From Lantana camara (Eukaryota; Streptophyta; Magnoliopsida; Lamiales; Verbenaceae), in contig CM074865.1 of assembly GCA_037501455.1 (NCBI GenBank), positions 40,716,501-40,780,500 of the forward strand: a DNA stretch of 64,000 nucleotides. Direction: 5' to 3'. Shown here piece by piece: positions 34,058 through 44,605 of the stretch. The position numbers and the translations under genes are program-made. Below the pieces are notes generated by a model. It was not told the origin of the DNA and made no database searches. It saw only the letters and a list, made by a program, of their open reading frames with translations. Each line of letters opens with the position of its first letter. The first letter of the stretch is position 1.

Positions 34058-37000
34058 ATGACTGCTTCTTCTGCAGCATCCGTACTTCTTTCATTTCTGT
34101 CAATCACAGCATTCCTGACCGGGTTTTCGCTCGGAGAAACACTTCAACTTAACGACGACGTTCTGGGACTCATCGTCTTCAAATCGGGGTTTCAAGACCC
34201 TATCAAGTCGCTGGATTCGTGGAACGAAGATGACGAGTCCGCCTGTGCATGGCGATTCATAAAATGCAACCCTCGGAACGGTGCGGTTTCGGAAATTTCA
34301 CTCGACGGTCTGGCCCTGTCGGGGAAAATCGGCCGGGGGCTGGAGAAGCTGCAGTCTTTGAAGGTACTTTCTCTCGCTAACAACAGTCTGACGGGCATCA
34401 TAAATCCTGAGCTCTCTCTCATACCAAACCTCGAAAAGCTTAATCTCAGCCAAAATGCGCTCACAGGCAACATCCCTTCCTCTCTCAACGTTTCTTCCCT
34501 TCAGTTTCTCGATTTGTCGCAAAATTCGCTCTCCGGCCCTTTACCAGATAACATGTTCGAAAACTGCTTCTCTCTTCGGTATCTTTCATTAGCTGGAAAT
34601 CATCTTGAAGGCCCAATTCCAAGCACTCTTCCTAAATGCACCACATTGAATCATCTCAACCTGTCAGGAAATCATTTTTCTGGAAACCCTCTTTTTTCTG
34701 GTGGAATTTGGTCACTGACAAGGCTCAGAACGCTGGATCTTTCGAGCAATGCATTATCAGGGTCTCCCCCGGTTGGGATTTCTCTCATACACAACTTGAA
34801 AGAGTTGAATTTTCATGGAAATCAGTTCTCCGGGTCCTTACCAGTTGATATTGGTCTCTGTCCACATTTGAGCAGGATTGATTTTAGCAATAATCTCTTA
34901 ACCGGAATAATTCCAGATTCTTTGCAAAAGGTGAATGAACTCACTTTCTTCAGTTTATCCAACAATTTTCTCACTGGGGATTTCCCTCAATGGATTGCTC
35001 AAATTCAAAGCCTGGAGCATTTGGATTTCTCCAACAATGGCTTGACTGGATTTCTTCCCACATCAATGGGAGACTTAAAGTCACTAAAGTTTTTGAGTTT
35101 ATCCAATAACAAATTGAGTGGAAAAATTCCCTATTCCCTGGTAGATTGCTCCAGCTTATCAGTTATCCGTTTTAGAGGAAATAGGCTCAACGGTACAATA
35201 CCAAACGGGCTATTCGATTTGAAATTAGATGAAGTCGATCTTTCAAGAAACGAGCTAACTGGGTCAATTCCTTCGGCATCTAGAAAGCTTTTTGAGAGCA
35301 TTCATATATTGGATCTATCAGCAAACAATCTGGTGGGAGATATCCCTGCTGAAATGGGGCTGTTTAGCAAGTTGAGATATCTTAATTTGTCTTGGAACCA
35401 TTTGGAATCGAGCATGCCGCCAGAGCTTGGCTACTTTCAGAATCTCTCTGTTTTAGATCTTAGAAGCAACGGTTTGATTGGATCGATTCCGCGTGACATT
35501 TGTGATTCTGGCAGCTTGGCTATACTTCAGCTTGATGGGAATTCACTGACTGGCCCGATTCCTGGTGAAATAGGCAACTGTTCATCGCTCTACTTACTGT
35601 GAGTTCTAAAAACACTTTTGTTTGATCATTTCTAATTAATGCAGGATTTCCCTTTCTGTTTTCTTTTATTACTTTGAATGCTAGCACCGTAAAAATAGAG
35701 AAAAATATTTAAAAATTAAGATAAGATTATATCGTAAACCTCATAATAATACTCTTGGCAGGTTGATAGGGTGAACTTTTAGTATTTATAACTAATTAAT
35801 CGACTGTTTTTCCTAGTATTTTAGGTAAATGAAAATATGATGTTAACGAAAAAAGATTAGGACATATGCATTATAACATCCCAAATTGTCCCACCTAATT
35901 TTCAACTACATGTTTCTATTGCAGGAGCTTATCCCACAACAACATCAGTGGTCCAATACCAGAATCAATGTCATTGTTGAGCAAGCTCAAGATTCTGAAG
36001 CTGGAAGTAAACCAGTTGAGCGGGGAAATACCTCAACAACTTGGACGACTAGAAAACCTTCTCATTGCCAACATCTCATACAACAGGCTCGTCGGCCGGC
36101 TGCCGTCCCAAGGCATTTTCCAAACATTAGACTCTTCGGCAATTGAGGGCAATCTTGGTATTTGCTCGCCGTTACTCAAAGGGCCATGCAAACTTAACGT
36201 CCCCAAGCCTTTAGTCCTCGATCCATACGCCTATGGAAATCAAATGGGAGATAACAACCAAAACCGACGCCCGAAAAATCCCACAACCTTTCGGCACCGT
36301 AGTTTCTTCAGTGTCTCGGCCATTGTTGCAATATCAGCTTTAGCAGTGATCGCTATTGGAGTTTTAATTATAACCTTGCTCAACGCTTCAGCCCGAAGGA
36401 GGATCGCCTTTGTTGAAAATGCCTTGGAGAGCATGTGCACCAGTTCCACTAGATCATCTTCAAATCTTGCTGCTGGGAAACTCATTCTGTTTGACTCAAA
36501 ATCAGCTTCCCCTGATTGGATGAATGCCGGTCTCGATTCCGTGCTTAATAAAGCAGCCGAGATTGGAGAAGGCGTGTTTGGAACCGTGTATAAGGCCACA
36601 CTTGGGAATGGGAATGTGGCGATCAAGAAGCTCGCCACGGCCAACACTCTTCAATACCAAGAAGAATTTGACCGTGAGGTTCGAATTCTCGCGAAAGCAA
36701 GGCACCAAAACTTGATCACACTTAAAGGATACTATTGGACACCTCATCTTCAGCTTCTCGTATCTGATTATTGCCCCGAAGGAAGCTTACAAGCGAAGCT
36801 ACATGACCCTTCCCCTTCTTCTCCACCGCTTTCTTGGCCCAACCGGTTCAAGATTGTGTTGGGAACTGCAAAGGGACTTGCCCATCTGCACCACTCATTC
36901 CGCCCGCCTATCATACACTACAACATTAAGCCTAGCAACATACTTTTGGACGAGAACCTAAACCCGAGGATATCGGATTTTGGGCTCGCAAGGGTTTTAA

Positions 37001-37404
37001 CTAAACTCGACAAGCACGTCGTGAGCAATAGGTTTCAGAGCGCGCCGGGATATGTGGCTCCGGAGTTAGCGTGCCAGAGTTTGAGGGTTAACGAGAAATG
37101 CGATGTTTATGGATTTGGTGTGCTAATACTTGAATTGGTGACGGGGAGAAGGCCAGTCGAGTATGGGGAGGACAGTGTTGTGATACTGAGCGATCATGTG
37201 AGGGTGTTGTTGGAACAGGGAAATGTGTTGGATTGTGTTGATTTGGGAATGGGGAGGTACCCGGAAGAGGAGGTTCTGCCTGTGCTTAAACTTGCTTTGG
37301 TGTGCACTTCTCAGATACCTTCGAGCAGGCCGTCTATGGCCGAAGTTGTGCAAATATTGCAAGTTATTAAGACACCGGTTCCCAACAGAACGGAAGCCTT
37401 TTGA
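34058..37404 (+). CDS. LRR receptor-like protein with degenerate kinase (At3g28040-like), two exons
   Basis: Exons 34058-35598 and 35925-37404 give 1006 residues. Order: signal peptide (about 1-26), LRRNT (31-71, SWNEDD...CAW..IKC), about 20 plant-type LRRs (about 75-600, LDLS.N.L.G.IP pattern), a proximal linker, one membrane span (about 640-668) and a kinase-like domain (about 725-1000). The glycine loop IGEGVFGTVYKA (727), Lys748 and DFG (865-867) are kept. HRD is H845-Y846-N847, so the catalytic Asp is Asn, which predicts a pseudokinase acting as a plasma-membrane co-receptor or scaffold. Length, LRR text and kinase text closely follow Arabidopsis At3g28040 as I remember it (annotated 'probably inactive'), a relative of IRK and PXC2. 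The start is the ATG at 34058; an in-frame GTG at 34049 is not a plausible plant start. No frameshift is seen, so the gene looks intact. Confidence 0.93.
35599..35924 (+). other. Intron of the LRR receptor gene (326 bp)
   Basis: Donor ACT/GTGAGT at 35598/35599 and acceptor TTGCAG/GAG at 35924/35925. Joining restores the LRR frame across the site (the codon is split 2+1). The intron is AT-rich, as expected in plants. Confidence 0.9.
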
Positions 37405-37463
37405 GAAGATGGAATGTTACACAACTATCTAGTGTCTTCCAATTGTTTGTTTTTATCCAGCTC

Positions 37464-37593
37464 CTTCATGGACAATTGTACTGTCAGCTTTTGATTAAGC
37501 ATGTATAAGCTGTTAATTTTGATTAAGCATGCTTCATGGACAATTGTACTGTCACTAGCTTTTGATTAAGCATGTATAAGCTGTTAATTTTGA
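37464..37593 (+). repeat. Tandem duplication of about 60 bp in the gene's 3' UTR region
   Basis: CTTCATGGACAATTGTACTG...GCTGTTAATTTTGA occurs at 37464-37522 and again at 37532-37593. The two copies differ mainly by a 3-4 bp insertion (CTAG). Confidence 0.85.
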
Positions 37594-37684
37594 GGTTTGT
37601 AAGGACTTGTGAATTGTTAATTTTGTCATTTGGGATTTCTCAGAGTCATATAAGTGGTGGTTATGGTTATGTTTTATTTATTTA

Positions 37685-39596
37685 CTAGTTACAAACTCGT
37701 GCCAAGGCACAGGCCAAATTTTATAAAAATATAACAAAAAAATCAATTAAAATAATAGTTATTAAACCAAAATTTTATTTAAAATATTTGAATAGCATGT
37801 AAAAATATTATATAAAAGAAATACTATTGAAATTAGAGAGAAGTTTATTAAATATAGGACCAAAATTATTGTAAATTATATAAATTAATAAAAAAATAAA
37901 ATATGTGTTTAAGAATATATGAAAAGTACATTCCTAAAATGAAAATGAATAAAAATAAAACTCTAAAATTGTGCAATACATTCTCACATATATAAAGAAA
38001 AAATAAATATGTTACAAATTTTGAAAGAATTTTACAAATAAATTTATATATGCAAAGAAATATAAAGATATCGTGTTAAATAAAAATATATCATATTATT
38101 ATTTGATAATTGTCAAAATAGAATATATTTTATTAAAATATAATAAAAATTTTCTATCATGCACAATAATAAAGTTAATTAAAAATATTAAAAAACAAAT
38201 TCAATGAGCATAATAATGAATATAATATATTATAAAAATGTAACTTTTAAAACATTAAAAAATCAAATATTAGAAACTAAATTAATAATTTTAATATAAT
38301 TACATGGATATGAGAAGAGGTAGGAAATTAGTAAGAAAATACAATATGTACTCTAAATACCTATAAATAATTGATCATCTAACTAACAGAACAATTGAAA
38401 TTAAAAAAAAAAAAAAACTTGATTAGAATAAAAAAACTTATCTCGAGTAAAGAATGATCTTGCATGAAAAGGCATATATAGATTTGAAAAGAGGTAGGAA
38501 TCTCAACTAACAAAAATGGCTACAATTTTGCCACCAAAAATGGATTCAAAATTTGAGACTACCAGCTACGAACGATTTTGATTTACCTTGATAAATAATG
38601 ATCCTGCATGAAAAAGAAAACTCTGTAGATAATTAGTAAGAAAATAAATTTTCTATTAGAATCTCAATAAAACACTTGTTACCTTGATAACATTTTGATT
38701 TACCTTGATAAAGAATGATACTGCATGAAAAAGAAAATAAATTTTCTATTACAATGAAAAAGAAACACGAATACGATTGACGAAAATGATCCTGCAAAAA
38801 AATCCTCACGATTAGAACATTAAATACTAATCTTTTATGTGCTTATCACCAAAATTTTAAATTTGAAATATTGTTACTTAGTATCACCAAAATTTAAATT
38901 TGAATATTTTCAGTAACAAACTTATCTAAAAGTTTAAAAATATCTTTGGATAACTTAAGTTATTTGAATTTAAATTTGAATTTATAACTACGATATCTGT
39001 ACAAAATATTTAATTTTTTTTAGATAAAAGTGATTTGTTAGAGAAAATCTCATTGAATTTTATATTAGTACGTGTGTTTTGAATTTAAATATTTCTGGTT
39101 AACCGAATTTGAGAAATAAATGAATTTGATTAAGTAGATTTTTAATCAAAAGATAATAAATATTAATTTTAAAATCTGTTAAGATATTTAAAATTTTTTG
39201 AGACTATCTCGTAACAAACTTAGTATGACCAAAATTTTAAATTTGAATATTTTCACTAACGAACTTATCTAAAAGTATAAAAAATCCAATTAAGTTATTT
39301 GAATTTAAAATTGAAGTTATAACTACAACATCTATACAAAATATTTAATTTTTTTAGATAAAAGTGATTTGTTAGAGAAAATCTCATTGAATTTTATATT
39401 AGTACGTGTGTTTTGAATTTAAATATTTCTGGTTAACCGAATTTGAGAAATAAATGAATTTGATTAAGTAGATTTTTAATAAAAAGAGAATAAATATTAA
39501 ATTTAAAATCTATTAAGATATTCAAATTTTTTTGAGACTATCCACGTGTATACTTACGTGGATAGTTTAAAGGGTTGTGAATTATATATATATAGA
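37685..39596 (-). mobile_element. Non-autonomous Helitron (1,912 bp, reverse)
   Basis: On the minus strand it starts TCTATATATATATAATTC (39596 downward) and ends with the hairpin GTGCC-TT-GGCAC followed 10 bp later by CTAG (37685-37688). The flanking bases are A (37684) and T (39597), i.e. insertion between A and T without a TSD, as is typical of Helitrons. No Rep/helicase coding is present; the interior is AT-rich. It lies about 280 bp after the receptor gene's stop codon. Confidence 0.75.
38883..39540. repeat. Internal direct duplication in the Helitron
   Basis: About 38883-39226 and 39229-39540 are diverged direct copies. Shared blocks include AGATAAAAGTGATTTGTTAG, TTAGTACGTGTGTTTTGAAT and GGTTAACCGAATTTGAGAAA. 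Confidence 0.75.
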
Positions 39597-39759
39597 TTAC
39601 TGTTCGCCAAAAGGTATGATTTAAAAGGAGCGAGAATTGATAAATTTTTTTTTTTAATTAATGGAAGAAAAAGCGTCACTTTGTGAGAGGGTGTGCATAT
39701 AAGGAAAAAAATAGATAAAAGGTTGTGGCTATTCTATTTGTAATTTTTTTAATGAAAAT

Positions 39760-40407
39760 CTATAAAGCACGGACACTCCAAAATTTACCCCCGTGCAGTG
39801 TCGGACACGTGTCGGACACGGACACGGCTCCGACACGGCACCGACACGTGTCCGACACGCCAAAATGTGTCCAAAAATTAAAAAAAAATTCCGACACGCC
39901 GGGGACACGGCTCGGACACGGCTAGGACACGGCGTGGAATGTGTCCGACACGGCTCGGACACATCGTGGAATGTGTCCGACACGGCTCGGACACTTCGAC
40001 ATGAAAAATTCAATAAAAAATTAATTTTTAATTTATTTTTCCTAAAAATTTAAGGATATAATTTTTTTAAAAAAAAAAGGAATTATATAAATGTGCTAAA
40101 AGATGTATAATATTAATTTAAATTTAATTTTTTTATAATATCATTATATAAAAAATGTATTAGTATTATTTTAATGATTTAAAATGTTGAATTGGAAAAT
40201 GACGTATGTTATTTAAATTTGTAATATTGAATATTTTATGAATATTTTATTCTATATAAATTAACATATATATATATTTTATTTATTTATATATAATATA
40301 GCCGTGTCGGAGCCGTGTCGTGTCCTAAATTTTTAAAAAAATCCGTGTCGCCGTGTCCGTGTCGTGTCGTGTCCGTGTCGCCGTGTCCGTGTCGCCGTGC
40401 ATCATAG
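39760..40407. mobile_element. Short TIR DNA transposon rich in GACACG/CGTGTC subterminal repeats
   Basis: The ends form imperfect inverted repeats (CTATAAAGCACGG at 39760; CCGTGCATCATAG ending 40407). They are flanked by a direct repeat ATGAAAAT(C) at 39752-39760 and 40408-40416, an 8-9 bp TSD. Just inside each end are inverted clusters of GACACGG (39797-39990) and CCGTGTC (40303-40398), with an AT-rich core. Length and TSD fit a non-autonomous hAT or Mutator-like element; the TIR sequence does not decide between them. The frames through the repeats are low-complexity, not genes. Confidence 0.7.
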
Positions 40408-40813
40408 ATGAAAATCCTTGAAGGACAAATGTTTTCTATTCTAACTCAAATTCTACTCGATCAAATCCAACCAATTACACGTTAAATGTAAAAAAAAAAT
40501 TCATTAATTATACGATAAGTGTAAAAAAAATTTCCTCTCTCATTACACTGATTTAACTGAATTAAATTCAAGTTACACTTACCCATACTGTTATCCCTGA
40601 ACTTTTTCCAACATTTGAACTATTATAAATAGATATCATCGTCCCAGTTCTACATTTAAATAAATTCATTGTTATAGTAATTTGTAATCTCCTAATGGGT
40701 TCCGATTTCGCCTCAAATAGTTGAAACTCGTACAAGAAGTTAATTGTCAATCCATGCTTTCCTAGGACACTAAATGCACGAAGTCCCCAAGGCCGAATAA
40801 TATGAACAATACT

Positions 40814-40916
40814 CGCCAAAACAATGAGTAGGGATTTATACAATAACAATTATGGGGTTATTGTTCGCCAAAACTATGAGTAGGGATTTATACAATATCA
40901 ATTACGGGGTTGTTTT
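40814..40916. repeat. 52-bp tandem duplication
   Basis: CGCCAAAACAATGAGTAGGG...GGGGTTATTGTT (40814-40865) is followed at once by a second copy (40866-40916) with a few changes. Confidence 0.85.
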
Positions 40917-41029
40917 AACTTAAAATCATTTGACCCTTTCGAAAGGACTCAATGTATATAAATATAATACATTTGATTTAAAACTTACACATTGGGATCA
41001 AGGGTCATAAGAAGGGAAACTTACCTAAC

Positions 41030-41582
41030 TTCACAAAAGGAGTAAAAGATAGGGCCCTCATTGCGTGGGCTCCACACTGCCCTGACCATTATCTGTGCAA
41101 GAACATTAAGTGCAATATGAGACTCAACTCCAAACGAGACCACATAAGACACACAGTAATGAAAATGGATGATATGATGCTCAATAGATAAATAAATGTT
41201 ATGAAAATGTTCATGTGCACAATTAATGTCATTTAAGCAATTGAACATGTAATTCGAGGCAATCGATCAATACATGAGGGATTCTTGTATTGTCAAGGCA
41301 AGAGGGACATTTGAGGTTCAATTAATTACAAGCTCATTCAACTAAAACCATTCATGTACTAGTAATCACGTTCGGAATCATGCTTGAGGTCGGGGGAAGC
41401 GAAAGAAAAATACGAAACATTTGAAAACGAGCAAAAATATCAAAATCAACAGAAATAAGGGAGCCACGACCGTGGACGAATTAATCTGGATTGCCCCACA
41501 GCGTGTATGAACTTCTCAATGAAATAGGACATTAAGCCACGGTTGTGGAACCTGGAAGGCTAAAACCTACCATGACCGTGAA
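41030..41582 (-). mobile_element. Possible reverse LTR fragment hosting element M
   Basis: Short palindromes CCACGACCGTGG (41464-41475) and CCACGGTTGTGG (41537-41548), and the general sequence, resemble the palindrome region of the other LTRs here. No terminus is identified. The rest of 40417-41582 shows no gene. Confidence 0.3.
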
Positions 41583-42025
41583 TGTAGCACCCGCGACGAG
41601 AGCACCACATCCCCTGCACTATGAGCTCGATCAAAGAAGGGGGAAGAAAAAGGGAAATTGCACTCAAGTCCTCCAAGAATTTAAGTCATGTAATTAGGTT
41701 TCAACTTATGAAAAATGATCAATTTAATCCAATTCAATTTATGCAATTAAGTCCTCAATTTATAAAAGTAGTCAATTAAGGACACATAGACAATTAAGGA
41801 ATGTTCGGCACTTAATTCATGTATTACATAAATACAATTCAGGTAATAATTCTCAAGTTGGTAACGATTTCATATTTTATCACATAAACATCAATGAAAT
41901 AATTCAAATAATATCATGAAATGGACACTTAAGAAATAAAAGAAATTAAACTAAATAAATCCTATCTCTCGAAACTCACACGCGTGGCGCGCGTACCTGA
42001 ATGGCCAAAAAACTGGGGCGTTACA
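41583..42025 (-). repeat. 3' LTR of element 'M' (reverse, shortened)
   Basis: It runs from TGTAGCACCCGCG (41583) to ACTGGGGCGTTACA (42025). On the minus strand the start TGTAACGCCCCAGTTTTT matches L's LTR, and the end keeps the ATGTGGTGCTCTCG...GGGTGCTACA pattern. At 443 bp it is much shorter than L's 1,429 bp, so an internal deletion is likely. Part of the conserved GTGCGGGGGATG block is present as CATCCCCTGCAC. Confidence 0.65.
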
Positions 42026-43433
42026 ATCTCTCCCCCTTAAGAGGACCTGGTCCCCAGGTCCACTGTCTCGGATTCTGGAATCTTAAGCAACTCTCCCATG
42101 TTCATCCCACGCGGGTTAGCAACTCCCCGTCAGGGATTAGTTCAGAAAAGATCTTCAATTAACAGGGGTCTTCCATTGCTGTTAATCTCGACCCTTAGCT
42201 TACCGGGATCTAAACACTCGAAAGAAAATCTAAACTGTCACTAGAACAAGTTAAACAGGTGACAAGAAACCATGAGAGAACCCCGTCCCTCAAACAAGCA
42301 CGAGAGAACCCCGTCTCTCAAACAAGCACGCAACCCAAGCGAACACTTAAATAAACACTCACACAAACCGTCACGTAAGGAGCAGGTAGAAGAGATCGAA
42401 CATACCAATTAGTCATATAAGAGCAATTAACACTAACAAGGAACCATATACAACGACAATAAAATTCATGTTGCAAGTGATATGCATGTTTAAATATACC
42501 GTTCACCGTTGTTTTAGGAAGCCCCAATGGCAAGGGTTTGATTTAATACTTGATTCTTTGATGAAATTCTTCTAACCATAGAGTTGTGCTTCCAGATCCC
42601 CGCCATATTTAATAACTTAATGACCACCCGGTTTCTATTGCACGGTTGATCTTTTCTTCTATATTAACCAACAAGGTCTGGGGTCCTGCTCCGGAGTCCG
42701 CATTTGATTGTAACTCAATCAACTCTTGAGTGTGTGCTTGATCTTAACTCAACTAACTCGTTCTTCTTCACAAATCGTATTTGCCCTGCTCGCTTGCTCG
42801 AGCTAGTAATTTAGTAGTTCGAATTCCAATTTCTAATCTTAATAGCGTCCCCGGTTCATCATGGAAAAACGAACGACGAGCCGGTAACCCATCTTGTTCA
42901 GGTTGTATATTCTCTCTTAAATAATCCACTTCCCATACTCGATTAAATTGACTTTCACTTGGACGATCGCGGAATATAATGGTTTGATCGACTTCTCTTA
43001 TCTAATGCCTCCCTTACCAATTCTTATAATTCTCCCCAGTCCCATCACCTTGTAGTGGGATTACTAACGGTGTTGATTCTGCACTTCCTGTTATTATCGA
43101 TCAGCCTTTATACTATTTTGTAACTTTGACTCCCGAGTACTCTTTAAATACACCTCTCTATTTCTTGAAGCACTTGTCCTTTCCGATATTATCCTTGAAA
43201 TTCCTCCCACTTCAGTTTTTCTTTTTTTTTTTTTGAATTTCATCGAGTGCTAAGTCTTCTAATTTGTTTCTTGGAACCTTTGTAGCACTCCTATTACTTG
43301 TGGCTCTTGCATTTCTGTTATCCATACTAGAAGTAACCCATTCGAGCCTAACCGTAGGTTTTAAGTTATTTCCCGGTCGGCTTTCCCCTTAAGAAAAAAA
43401 AATATTTTTCCTAAATACCTGAACTTGTTCTAA
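42026..43433 (-). mobile_element. Internal region of non-coding element M (reverse, partial)
   Basis: Next to the LTR is a polypurine tract (TCTCTCCCCCTTAA on the plus strand, 42027-42040). The hairpin GGACCTGGTCCCCAGGTCC (42043-42061) comes next, then two 28-bp-spaced hairpin units (42274-42291 and 42302-42319) like those of L. No coding region is recognised. It is interrupted at 43434 by F2 and its far end lies outside the window. Confidence 0.65.
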
Positions 43434-44605
43434 TGTTGGGAAAACGAACAGAAATGCAGAGGAAATTTAAAAATTTTCCCAACTAAGCAAGGGTCGAATC
43501 TTGCAATTCCTATTCCCAAATTCGTAGAGATCAAGAAACTCACTTAATTAGAAGCTTTCTTGACACGTTCTAGCCGCCCAAGAACGCTCTTCACGCGGCC
43601 GGATCCCCAAAAGCTCCTTCGAATCTTTCAATACTTTACGATAGTAGCCCTCTAGAGAAATAGTCCACCAACCGCGACCACGATCCGAATAGGGAGGATG
43701 CTAGTTCTATATTCAATGTTTAGGCTCTAGGATTTAGTGTATAATTTAGAGAAGGAGAAATTTTGCTATCATCATCCCATGGGATTCGAATCCCCTTATT
43801 TATGAGGGTAGGCTTCGAACCCCTTCTCCCCTTTGGAAAAGGATTCCAAACTCCTTTTGGAAAGGGATATCTTGCTTGGAGACTAAGTCTCTTACTTTGA
43901 CCAAAAGTCCACCTTTTGACCAACTTGTTGGGCAAGAATAATATCTAACTCTTTTAGATATTTTATTTTACTTTATTTATTTTACAATAAATAACTTGAA
44001 GACTAATAATATAATTAATTCATAATTAATTATTTATTAGACTTTATTTCTCTAAAATTGGACTTTAATTTTAATTCAAAATTAAATCAAAGTCCATTCA
44101 CATTAATTATTTAATATACACATATACACGCGCATGTGACTACACGTGTCAATAATGACACGTGTCATCCACGTGTTCCACACGTGTGGACCCCACCATT
44201 CACTTAATGGTTCGATCAACTCGTTTAATCGATTCAAGCCTTAGCCCACGTGACCGGGTTATTGTGTGTGACCCTCTAGGTTCTTCATTCAATTAGCAGT
44301 GACCCTAATTAATTAATTCCCTAATTAATTAATCAGTCCACAGATCAAACGACCATAGTCTAGCAACAGGTGTTTGACCCCTAGCTGAATAAGAATGTCT
44401 CGATTCGACAGAACCTTTAAGTTATTGACATATGTGAGATACAATCCTCCTATGTCCCATCTCTCAATCAAGATCTAAGGCAAGGGAATAATTAGAACCC
44501 TAATAATCTTGATCTTAATGCTAAGTGCATTTCATATCCATTTGATCTCAATCCAAGAAACTCTTTTCTTGATGTCTTGATCCACTGCCTTGGCCAAGGA
44601 CTCCT
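43434..44605 (-). mobile_element. Copia-type LTR fragment 'F2'
   Basis: It begins TGTTGGGAAAACGA and follows F for about 1.2 kb with several deletions (for example, the stretch equivalent to 22910-23260 is shortened). It is cut at 44605/44606 by insertion of element C; the remainder lies beyond the window. Confidence 0.8.

Noticed and set aside
39725..40053. Open frames rich in Asp-Thr, Arg-His and Gly through the GACACG repeats
   Set aside because: Low-complexity translation of a short repeat, open in several frames at once.
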